NCBI GenBank assembly: GCA_017880985.1
Contig: JADGRK010000056.1
Span: forward strand, 1 to 10,625
Direction of reading: 5' to 3'
Length of the DNA: 10,625 nt
Source: Rhodoferax sp.
Lineage (GTDB): Bacteria; Pseudomonadota; Gammaproteobacteria; Burkholderiales; Burkholderiaceae_C
Shown piece after piece: positions 1 to 5,531 of the stretch; positions within the stretch are counted from its first letter, which is position 1, and every line of letters begins with the position of its first letter. The translations under genes and the position numbers were made by a program. Under the pieces are notes generated by a model that had not been told where the DNA came from, did not search any database, and saw only the letters and a list, made by a program, of their open reading frames with translations.

Positions 1-112
1 TGTTGACCCGGCAGAAGATCTTTTTGCCTGCTTGATGCTGCAAGCACCAAATCAGCGTGAGTATTACAGCATGCTATTTCGCAATCTGGTGTACGCGGCG
101 CTGCTGGACTGA
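1..112 (+). CDS. C-terminal end of a probable beta-lactamase-family serine hydrolase (partial)
   Basis: An open frame enters from the left edge (first full codon at position 2) and ends at TGA 110-112, giving the last 36 residues of a protein. The visible tail begins VDPAEDLFACLMLQAP and continues with NQREYYSMLFRNLVYAALL. From memory, this pattern (a DP-E turn, a strand, a Q-P loop, then a final helix with RNLVY) resembles the C-terminus of class C beta-lactamase-fold serine hydrolases/esterases. The catalytic SxxK and YxN motifs would lie outside the window, so the assignment rests on the tail alone. The gene is followed by a 215-bp gap before porC and is probably not part of the POR operon. 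Confidence 0.55.
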   Translation, partial: VDPAEDLFACLMLQAPNQREYYSMLFRNLVYAALLD

Positions 113-218
113 TTGCATGGGTTGCGGCAGGCCAGTTGACGCGGTACCGCGCTGATGGTCAGGCTTTGCCGATCGGCTGCCACCATGGTAGCCCATTTTT
201 CTTTGCGTTTGATAAATG
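113..218. other. Intergenic stretch with three short perfect palindromes
   Basis: No gene is supported here. Three short perfect palindromes are visible: GCGGTACCGC at 141-150, GCCGATCGGC at 168-177 and ACCATGGT at 182-189. None is followed by a T-tract, so none is a convincing terminator for the upstream hydrolase. They may be protein-binding sites or chance. Confidence 0.3.
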
Positions 219-232
219 TTGATCTAACTCAA
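219..232 (+). promoter_or_regulatory. FNR/ANR-type binding site upstream of porC
   Basis: TTGATCTAACTCAA matches the FNR-family consensus TTGAT-N4-ATCAA at 9 of the 10 specified positions. Its centre (225.5) lies about 41 bp upstream of the start site expected from the -10 element at 254-259, the geometry of a class II activator site. The POR operon downstream encodes a complex of a generally oxygen-sensitive type, so anaerobic activation is biologically sensible. The consensus and spacing rule are established knowledge. Occupancy by FNR, rather than a Dnr- or Crp-type relative, is inferred. Confidence 0.65.
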
Positions 233-253
233 ACATGAATTTATATGGTGGAG

Positions 254-259
254 CACAAT
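254..259 (+). promoter_or_regulatory. Probable -10 element of the por operon promoter
   Basis: CACAAT matches TATAAT at 4 of 6 positions and keeps the conserved second A and final T. Transcription would start near 266-267, leaving a leader of about 60 nt before the porC ATG at 328. There is no good -35 hexamer, as expected for a promoter that depends on an activator bound near -41.5. This start would lie downstream of the in-frame ATG at 235 and so argues against that ATG. Confidence 0.45.
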
Positions 260-327
260 TTCACCTGACGGAAAGGTGCACTTTAAGCGTTCACTTGTTT
301 ACACGACCGCAACACGAAAGGCCAACA

Positions 328-915
328 ATGTTTCAGGTACGAATTCACGGACGTGGGGGCCAGGGCGTGGTGACAGGTGCCGAGATGCTCTCCATTGCCG
401 CATTTTTGGGTGGCCAGCATGCGCAGGCTTTCCCGAGTTTTGGTTCAGAGCGTACCGGTGCGCCGGTGGTGGCTTATTGCCGCATGGATAACAAGGAAAT
501 TCGCTTGCGTGAGCCGGTCATGGAGCCCGATGCCATCATCATTCAGGATCCGACCTTATTGAACCAGGTGGATGTGTTCAGTGGTTTGAAAAAAGACGGC
601 TACATCCTGATCAATACCACCCGCACGTTCGAAGAGTTGGGGCTGGGCGAGTTCGTCAAAGACTTCAGGCCTGACCATTTGCTGACGGTAGGGGCGACCG
701 AACTGTCGATGAAACACGTGGGGCGACCCGTACCCAATATGCCCCTGCTGGGTGCGCTTGCGGCGTTGGGCGGGCTCATTACGCTGGACGCAGTAGAGGC
801 CGCAATTGGACAAAAGTTCAAGGGTGCCGTCGCGCAGGGCAATATTGACGCCGCCCGCGAGGCTTATCAGATCGTCAAGCGACAGGAATTGAAGACGGAG
901 GCACACCATGCTTAA
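328..915 (+). CDS. porC: Pyruvate/2-oxoacid:acceptor oxidoreductase, gamma subunit
   Basis: This 195-aa protein is the gamma subunit of a thiamine-diphosphate-dependent 2-oxoacid oxidoreductase, a cytoplasmic complex that oxidatively decarboxylates pyruvate or a related 2-oxoacid with CoA to an acyl-CoA. The N-terminus FQVRIHGRGGQGVVTGAEML, with its glycine-rich loop at residues 8-13, is the family hallmark. It is followed by the conserved FPSFGSERTGAPVVAYCR segment and VMEPDAIIIQDPTLL. Length is normal for the family (about 180-195 aa). I chose ATG 328 because AAAGG (317-321) sits at ribosome-binding distance and the family motif begins at once. The in-frame ATG at 235 would add 31 unrelated residues and precede the predicted transcription start. 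The gene overlaps porA by 8 bp, implying translational coupling. Pyruvate rather than another 2-oxoacid is inferred from subunit type. Confidence 0.92.
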   Translation: MFQVRIHGRGGQGVVTGAEMLSIAAFLGGQHAQAFPSFGSERTGAPVVAYCRMDNKEIRLREPVMEPDAIIIQDPTLLNQVDVFSGLKKDGYILINTTRTFEELGLGEFVKDFRPDHLLTVGATELSMKHVGRPVPNMPLLGALAALGGLITLDAVEAAIGQKFKGAVAQGNIDAAREAYQIVKRQELKTEAHHA

Positions 916-2161
916 ACAATGTGAAGGTTCGCACGCCGTGGCCGTGGCGGTCGCCATGAGCCGCCCGGAAGTGATCTGTGCCTACCCAATCTCGCCCCAG
1001 ACGCACATCGTCGAGGGCTTGGGCGAGATGGTCAAATCCGGCGCTCTGGCGCACTGTGAGTTCATCAATGTGGAGTCTGAATTCGCGGCACTGAGTGTCG
1101 CCATTGGTGCGTCCGCCGCTGGGGCACGCGCCTATACCGCCACCGCCAGCCAGGGCTTGTTGTTCATGGCCGAAGCGGTGTACAACGCCTCCGGCTTGGG
1201 CTTGCCGATTGTCATGACCGTGGCCAACCGCTCAATTGGCGCGCCGATCAATATCTGGAACGACCATACCGACAGCATGTCGATGCGCGACGCCGGTTGG
1301 CTACAGATTTTTGCTGAGACCAACCAGGAGGCGCTGGACCTGCACATTCAGGCTTTTCGGCTCGCCGAAGAATTGTCGCTGCCGGTGATGGTGTGTATGG
1401 ATGGCTTCATTTTGACGCACGCGTACGAGCGCGTTGACATCCCGGATCAGGCCCAGGTAGATCGCTACTTGCCGCCCTATGAGCCGCGCCAGGTGCTGGA
1501 CCCCAAAGCGCCGGTCACGATCGGTGCCATGGTCGGGCCTGAAGCGTTCACCGAGGTGCGCTATCTGGCGCACGCCAAGCAGATGCAGGCGCTTGACCTG
1601 ATTCCGCAGATTGCCGAAGAATTCAAGCAGGTGTTTGGGCGCGATTCCGGTGGGCTGATCAAGACCTATCGCCTGGACGACGCTGAAACCATCGTGATTG
1701 CGCTGGGCTCGGTGCTGGGCACCATCAAGGATACGGTGGATGACCTGCGCGCGCAGGGCATCAAGATTGGCGTGCTGGGTATTACCTCGTACCGCCCGTT
1801 TCCGATCACGGCCATTCGCGACGCGACGGCGAATGCCAGCCGCATTGTGGTCATCGAGAAATGTTTTGCGGTCGGTATTGGTGGCATCGTTTCACGCGAT
1901 GTGCGCAGTGCCGTACGTAATCGGCCGCAGCCGGTGCTGACGGTGGTTGCTGGTTTGGGTGGCCGGGCGATTACCAAGGCCTCACTGAACAAATTGCTGC
2001 TGGAAGCCATTGCTGACAAGCTGGAGTTGCTGACCTTTTTGGATCTTGACTGGGGCATTGTCAACCGCGTGCTGGATCGCGAAAAGAAGCAGCGGCGCTC
2101 CGGTCCGGTGGCCGAGGGCATTCTGCGTGACATTGGCACCGTCGCGTCACATATAGCCTGA
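908..2161 (+). CDS. porA: Pyruvate/2-oxoacid:acceptor oxidoreductase, alpha subunit
   Basis: The 417-aa alpha subunit forms part of the thiamine-diphosphate and substrate site together with PorB. Visible family motifs are YPISPQT at residues 26-32 (usually YPITPxT), the ESE segment at 56-58, TASQGL at 79-84, and RSIGAPINIWNDHTDSMSMRD around 108-128. These are followed by a LPVMVCMDGFILTH strand near 159-171. The C-terminus (RRSGPVAEGILRDIG) is the normal family ending, so the protein looks complete. ATG 908 overlaps the end of porC and is preceded by GGAGG near 898-902. The stop codon TGA (2159-2161) lies at the very edge of a repeat element, so the last few residues may have been altered when that element arrived. 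The motifs favour pyruvate over 2-oxoglutarate, but specificity is not proven. Confidence 0.93.
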   Translation: MLKQCEGSHAVAVAVAMSRPEVICAYPISPQTHIVEGLGEMVKSGALAHCEFINVESEFAALSVAIGASAAGARAYTATASQGLLFMAEAVYNASGLGLPIVMTVANRSIGAPINIWNDHTDSMSMRDAGWLQIFAETNQEALDLHIQAFRLAEELSLPVMVCMDGFILTHAYERVDIPDQAQVDRYLPPYEPRQVLDPKAPVTIGAMVGPEAFTEVRYLAHAKQMQALDLIPQIAEEFKQVFGRDSGGLIKTYRLDDAETIVIALGSVLGTIKDTVDDLRAQGIKIGVLGITSYRPFPITAIRDATANASRIVVIEKCFAVGIGGIVSRDVRSAVRNRPQPVLTVVAGLGGRAITKASLNKLLLEAIADKLELLTFLDLDWGIVNRVLDREKKQRRSGPVAEGILRDIGTVASHIA

Positions 2162-2248
2162 AACTTTGCGGGACAGACCGAATTCTGAAACTTGCGGGAC
2201 AGACCGCAGTTACGCGAAGCGAACAAGCTCTGTCCTCAACCGATTAAG
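2158..2248 (-). repeat. Left copy of an inverted modular repeat, between porA and porB
   Basis: Positions 2166-2239 are the reverse complement of 3278-3351 with one mismatch in 74 (2175 A against the complement of 3342 G). The similarity continues less perfectly to 2248, where CGATTAAG corresponds to the complement of CTTAATCAG at the right copy. Inside are two direct repeats, CTGAAACTTTGCGGGACAGA (then CCG; 2158-2180) and CTGAAACTTGCGGGACAGAC (then CG; 2185-2206), at 27-bp spacing. There is also a hairpin of GGACAGA (2197-2203) with TCTGTCC (2229-2235). The palindromic units recall REP-type elements mobilised by Y1/RAYT transposases, which is an inference. The repeat fills nearly the whole 94-bp gap and contains the porA stop codon. 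Confidence 0.9.
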
Positions 2249-2255
2249 AAACATC

Positions 2256-3245
2256 ATGGAACAAACCATAGTCAAGTTTTATCAAACTGGCACTTTCACG
2301 GTGGGCAACCGCTTGCTCGCGCCTGAGCAGCGCAGCGTGCAGGCCAACACCCAGCGCAGCAACTCGCTCAACTCGGGCCACCGCGCCTGTCAGGGCTGCG
2401 GCGAGGCGCTCGGTGCGCGCTACGCGATCGACGCCGCCATGCAAGCCACCAACGGCCAATTGATTGCAGCCAACGCCACCGGTTGCCTCGAAGTATTTTC
2501 CACGCCGTACCCCGAGACCTCCTGGCAAATGCCCTGGATTCACTCGCTGTTTGGCAATACGGCAGCGGTGGCCACCGGTATTGCGGCCGCCATGCGCGTC
2601 AAGGGCCGCAGTGACGTGCGGGTGGTAGCCCAGGGCGGCGACGGGGGTACCACCGACATCGGCTTTGGTTGCCTCTCAGGTATGTTCGAGCGCAATGATG
2701 ATGTGCTCTATATCTGCTACGACAACGAGGCCTATATGAACACCGGTGTACAGCGTTCCTCTGCCACACCACCGGCGGCGCGCACGGCCACCACCATGCC
2801 GGTTGGCCCGCACCCAGGAAACGTGTTTGGCCAGGGCAAGAACGTTCCGCAGATCGCCATGGCGCATGAGATCCCGTACGTTGCCACAGCGACTGTGGCT
2901 GACTTGCGTGATCTTGAGTACAAGGTCAAAAAAGCCATGTCGATTCATGGCGCGCGCTACATCCACATTTTCGTGCCTTGTCCGCTCGGTTGGGGCGCGG
3001 CGTCGCACGACACCATTCGGCTCGCAAGGTTGGCCGTTGAGAGTGGTGTCTTTCCGGTATTTGAAGCCGAGCGTGGTGAAGTGACAGGCGTCGTGAAAAT
3101 CCGGCGTCGCGTTCCGATTGAGGACTACCTCAAGCCGCAAAGGCGCTTTGCCCACTTGTTTGGCAAAAACCCCGACCTTAAAACCATCGCACGGCTGCAG
3201 GCCCGAGCTGACCGCAATATCCGCCGTTTTGGCTTGCTGGCTTAA
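2256..3245 (+). CDS. porB: Pyruvate/2-oxoacid:acceptor oxidoreductase, beta subunit (TPP and 4Fe-4S binding)
   Basis: The 329-aa beta subunit carries the thiamine-diphosphate site and the proximal 4Fe-4S cluster. Candidate cluster cysteines are C45 and C48 (GHRACQGCGEAL), C77 (NATGCLEVFST) and C242 (FVPCPLGWGAA), in the spacing pattern of the family. The diphosphate/Mg motif is GGDGGTTDIG (127-136) followed by DNEAYMNTGVQRSSATPP (156-173). I chose ATG 2256. The frame stays open upstream to 2166, but that stretch is repeat DNA, and KFYQTGTFTVGNRLL soon after this ATG looks like the real family N-terminus. The ribosome-binding site is weak (AAGAAA, 2247-2252). The gene is bracketed by an inverted repeat, starts 7 bp after the left copy and ends inside the right copy's edge (CTTAA). 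This is unusual, because porA and porB are often tightly coupled. Confidence 0.93.
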   Translation: MEQTIVKFYQTGTFTVGNRLLAPEQRSVQANTQRSNSLNSGHRACQGCGEALGARYAIDAAMQATNGQLIAANATGCLEVFSTPYPETSWQMPWIHSLFGNTAAVATGIAAAMRVKGRSDVRVVAQGGDGGTTDIGFGCLSGMFERNDDVLYICYDNEAYMNTGVQRSSATPPAARTATTMPVGPHPGNVFGQGKNVPQIAMAHEIPYVATATVADLRDLEYKVKKAMSIHGARYIHIFVPCPLGWGAASHDTIRLARLAVESGVFPVFEAERGEVTGVVKIRRRVPIEDYLKPQRRFAHLFGKNPDLKTIARLQARADRNIRRFGLLA

Positions 3246-3352
3246 TCAGTTGGGGACAGAGCTGGCTCTTTGATTTGTTGAGGACAGAGCTTGTTCGCTT
3301 CGCGTAACTGCGGTCTGTCCCGCAAGTTTCAGAATTCGGTCGGTCCCGCAAG
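3241..3352 (+). repeat. Right copy of the inverted modular repeat, between porB and the flavoprotein gene
   Basis: Positions 3278-3351 are the reverse complement of 2166-2239 at 73 of 74 positions. This copy has one extra outer module: GTTGGGGACAGAGCT begins at 3249 and GTTGAGGACAGAGCT at 3277, a 28-bp tandem step. The left copy has only one of these. The element is therefore roughly symmetrical, with two GGACAGA units entering (3254, 3282) and two TCTGTCC/TCGGTCC units leaving (3314, about 3341) around a core with TTCGCTTCGCG. GGACAGA (3282-3288) can pair with TCTGTCC (3314-3320). The left edge contains the porB stop TAA (3243-3245). The right edge provides the AAGG of the next gene's ribosome-binding site. 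Confidence 0.9.
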
Positions 3353-3361
3353 GAGTTAATT

Positions 3362-4987
3362 ATGAATAAACCATTTGCAATCACACTTGACGTTGGCACC
3401 TCGCTGGCCAATCACACCGGTTCCTGGCGCACTGAGCGTCCGGTCTATCTGAGCCGCATTCCGCCCTGTAATAACCAATGCCCGGCGGGTGAGAACATTC
3501 AGGCATGGCTGTTTCATGCCGAGTCGGGTGACTATCAAAAGGCCTGGCGTGAACTGGTCGAACAAAACCCGTTTCCCGCGATCATGGGTCGCGTCTGCTA
3601 CCACACCTGTGAAAAGGCCTGCAATCGAGGTCAGGTTGATTTACCGGTTGGCATCAACTCGGTAGAGCGATTTCTGGGTGATGAAGCCATCGCGCTGGGC
3701 TGGAAATTTGAGCCACCGACGTTGGCGTCGGGGAAGAAGGTGCTGGTGGTGGGTGCTGGCCCGTCGGGTTTGTCTGCCGCCTATCAACTCGCACGTCTGG
3801 GTCATCAAGTAACGGTGTTTGAAGCCGGCCCGATGCCAGGCGGCATGATGCGCTTTGGCATTCCCAAATACCGTTTGCCGCGTCAAGTGCTTGATGCCGA
3901 AGTACAACGCATTGTCGATCTGGGTGTGAAGATTGAGTACAACACCAAGGTCAGCAATGTGCTCAATGCCAAGCAGCAGGGTGGTTTTGACGCCGTTTTT
4001 CTGGCGGTCGGGGCCCATATCGCCAAGCGTGCCTACATTCCGGCCGGCGACTCGGCCAAGGTTCTTGACGCGGTTTCGGTGCTGCGTTCCATGGAGGGTG
4101 AAGACAAGCCGATGCTGGGGCGCCGGGTGATCATTTATGGCGGTGGCAACACGGCGATTGACGTGGCGCGCACCGCCAAGCGCTTGGGCGCCACCGAGTC
4201 CATCATTGTCTATCGGCGCAATCGCGAAAAAATGCCCGCCAGCGACCTGGAAGTGGAAGAAGCCCTGCAAGAAGGCGTGATGATCAAGTGGTTGTCCACC
4301 ATCAAGCAAGCGGGTGAGTCATCCATCACGGTCGAAAAAATGGCGCTCGACGATAAGGGCTTTCCACAGCCCACCGGCGAGTTTGAAACCCTGGAAGCGG
4401 ACTCTCTGGTATTGGCGCTAGGCCAGGACGTCGAACTGTCGCTGATTGAAGGGGTACCCGGTTTGATCGTCAAGGACGGTGTGGTGGTGGTCGACGCCCA
4501 GATGATGACCGGTCACGCTGGCATTTTTGCCGGTGGCGACATGATTCCTGCCGAGCGCAACGTCACGGTCGCGATTGGGCACGGCAAAAAGGCAGCGCGC
4601 AATATCGATGCCTGGCTGCGTGCTGAAGTCTATGTGCCGCCGCCCAAGGGCGAACTGGCCAGCTTTGACAAACTCAACACCTGGTATTACAGCGATGCAC
4701 CCAAGACGGTGCGCCCGATGCTGGATATGATCCGCCGTCAATCGACGTTCGAGGAAGTGCAAGGCGGTCTGGACGAAAGCACGGCCTTGTTTGAGGCGCG
4801 CCGCTGCCTCTCGTGCGGTAACTGCTTTGAATGCGACAACTGCTACGGCGTGTGCCCGGACAACGCGGTCATCAAGCACGGCCCGGGCAAAGGCTTTGAC
4901 TTCAATTACGACTACTGCAAAGGCTGCGGCATCTGCGTGTCAGAGTGCCCTTGCGGCGCGATCAAGATGGTGCCAGAAGATATTTGA
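3362..4987 (+). CDS. GltD-like NAD(P)H/FAD oxidoreductase fused to a 2x[4Fe-4S] ferredoxin domain; probable electron-transfer subunit of the POR complex
   Basis: This 541-aa iron-sulfur flavoprotein probably passes electrons between the POR catalytic subunits and NAD(P). The N-terminal cluster domain has C36-x3-C40 and C79-x3-C83-x3-C87, as in glutamate synthase small subunits. An FAD Rossmann motif GAGPSGLSAA lies at 131-140, and an NAD(P)-binding GGGNTAIDVA at 260-269. YRRNREK (284-290) is a candidate 2'-phosphate contact favouring NADPH, and the second FAD motif GIFAGGDM is at 387-394. The C-terminus is a ferredoxin with C488-x2-C491-x2-C494-x3-C498-P and C519-x2-C522-x2-C525-x3-C529-P, plus extra cysteines C482 and C485. 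No separate porD gene is present, so this tail likely replaces it. ATG 3362 follows AAGGAG (3350-3355). A related NADP-linked 2-oxoglutarate oxidoreductase is known, from memory, in Azoarcus. Confidence 0.85.
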   Translation: MNKPFAITLDVGTSLANHTGSWRTERPVYLSRIPPCNNQCPAGENIQAWLFHAESGDYQKAWRELVEQNPFPAIMGRVCYHTCEKACNRGQVDLPVGINSVERFLGDEAIALGWKFEPPTLASGKKVLVVGAGPSGLSAAYQLARLGHQVTVFEAGPMPGGMMRFGIPKYRLPRQVLDAEVQRIVDLGVKIEYNTKVSNVLNAKQQGGFDAVFLAVGAHIAKRAYIPAGDSAKVLDAVSVLRSMEGEDKPMLGRRVIIYGGGNTAIDVARTAKRLGATESIIVYRRNREKMPASDLEVEEALQEGVMIKWLSTIKQAGESSITVEKMALDDKGFPQPTGEFETLEADSLVLALGQDVELSLIEGVPGLIVKDGVVVVDAQMMTGHAGIFAGGDMIPAERNVTVAIGHGKKAARNIDAWLRAEVYVPPPKGELASFDKLNTWYYSDAPKTVRPMLDMIRRQSTFEEVQGGLDESTALFEARRCLSCGNCFECDNCYGVCPDNAVIKHGPGKGFDFNYDYCKGCGICVSECPCGAIKMVPEDI

Positions 4988-5001
4988 AAGTCATCGATAA
5001 G

Positions 5002-5015
5002 TTGATTACAGTCAA
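5002..5015 (+). promoter_or_regulatory. FNR/ANR-type binding site upstream of the usp gene
   Basis: TTGATTACAGTCAA matches TTGAT-N4-ATCAA at 9 of 10 specified positions. A class II start would fall near 5050, leaving a 27-nt leader. The expected -10 position (5038-5043, GAAACT) is a poor match, with only A2, A4 and T6 agreeing. The site itself is convincing and the promoter less so. Some universal stress protein genes are known to be under FNR/ANR control, which supports the reading. Confidence 0.55.
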
Positions 5016-5076
5016 TGCCTTGCAGGCCTTTCAATCCGAAACTTTGGCTAGTGTCAACTTATAAGGAGTTCTGATC

Positions 5077-5514
5077 ATGTTCAAGCACATACTCGTTCCG
5101 GTGGACGGTTCATCCACCTCGCAACTGGCCGTGGAAAAGGCGATTGGTCTGGCCAAAGCGTTTGGCAGCCAGGTGACGGCGATTTTTGTGATCGATCCCT
5201 ACCCGTTTACCGGGGTTGGAACTGATTTTGCCTATGGTCAGGCGGAGTATTTAAGTGCCGCCACCGCCGAAGCGAAGGCGGCCATCAAGGCGGTCAAGGC
5301 TGCGTTTGAGGCCAGCGGTATTGGTGTAGTTACTTCAGTGATTGAATCGCACACTGCCTGGCGGGGTGTCGTGCAGTCGGCTGAGTCAATGCAGGCCGAT
5401 TTGATTGTGATGGGCTCGCATGGTCGCAGCGGCCTTGAGAAACTGGTGCTTGGCAGCGTGGCGCAGGCAGTTTTGTCGCACACGACTTTGCCGGTGTTGG
5501 TTGTGCGCGGCTAA
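5077..5514 (+). CDS. Universal stress protein, UspA family, ATP-binding type
   Basis: A single-domain 145-aa Usp, normal length for the family. The N-terminus MFKHILVPVDGSSTS has the first beta strand and the conserved D10. The nucleotide-binding signature G-x2-G-x9-G-S is intact as GSHGRSGLEKLVLGS (113-127), so this is the ATP-binding subtype. The C-terminal strand is LPVLVVRG. Start ATG 5077 is preceded by a strong AAGGAG (5063-5068) at 8-bp spacing. The gene is 89 bp downstream of the flavoprotein gene and has its own FNR-type box, so it may be transcribed both alone and by read-through. Usp proteins are cytoplasmic and linked to survival under starvation or oxygen limitation. The exact role here is not determinable from sequence. 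Confidence 0.9.
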   Translation: MFKHILVPVDGSSTSQLAVEKAIGLAKAFGSQVTAIFVIDPYPFTGVGTDFAYGQAEYLSAATAEAKAAIKAVKAAFEASGIGVVTSVIESHTAWRGVVQSAESMQADLIVMGSHGRSGLEKLVLGSVAQAVLSHTTLPVLVVRG

Positions 5515-5531
5515 CGGCCGCGCTATTCTTA
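5505..5531. terminator. GC-rich hairpin between convergent usp and nrdJ
   Basis: GCGCGGC (5505-5511) pairs perfectly with GCCGCGC (5517-5523) around a 5-nt loop. The usp stop TAA (5512-5514) is in that loop. On the plus strand the stem is followed by TATTCTTAT, a short T-rich tail. The minus-strand side lacks a T-tract, so bidirectional function is doubtful. The hairpin overlaps the last codons of usp and lies a few bases past the nrdJ stop. Confidence 0.5.

Noticed and set aside
211..217. GATAAAT as a -10 box for porC
   Set aside because: It would place the start site on the FNR-type box; the CACAAT at 254-259 fits activator spacing much better.
235..327. Upstream in-frame ATG that would extend PorC by 31 residues
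   Set aside because: The extra residues do not resemble the family, the predicted start site (about 266) lies downstream of it, and ATG 328 has its own ribosome-binding site.
556..957. Minus-strand open frame opposite porC, and similar ones opposite porA, the flavoprotein gene and nrdJ
   Set aside because: No family motifs or ribosome-binding sites; the opposite strand encodes clear conserved proteins.
2166..2255. Open frame through the left repeat that would extend PorB by 30 residues
   Set aside because: It would start at TTG inside repeat DNA. The same peptide appears on the opposite strand of the right repeat, so it reflects the repeat and not the gene.
2158..3352. A composite transposon carrying porB as foreign cargo
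   Set aside because: No transposase is present, porB fits functionally between porA and the flavoprotein gene, and its protein matches the same subunit family; the repeats more likely inserted at existing gene junctions.
5017..5027. GCCT-TGC-AGGC hairpin after the flavoprotein gene as a terminator
   Set aside because: Only a 4-bp stem with a 3-nt loop and no real T-tract; too weak to call.
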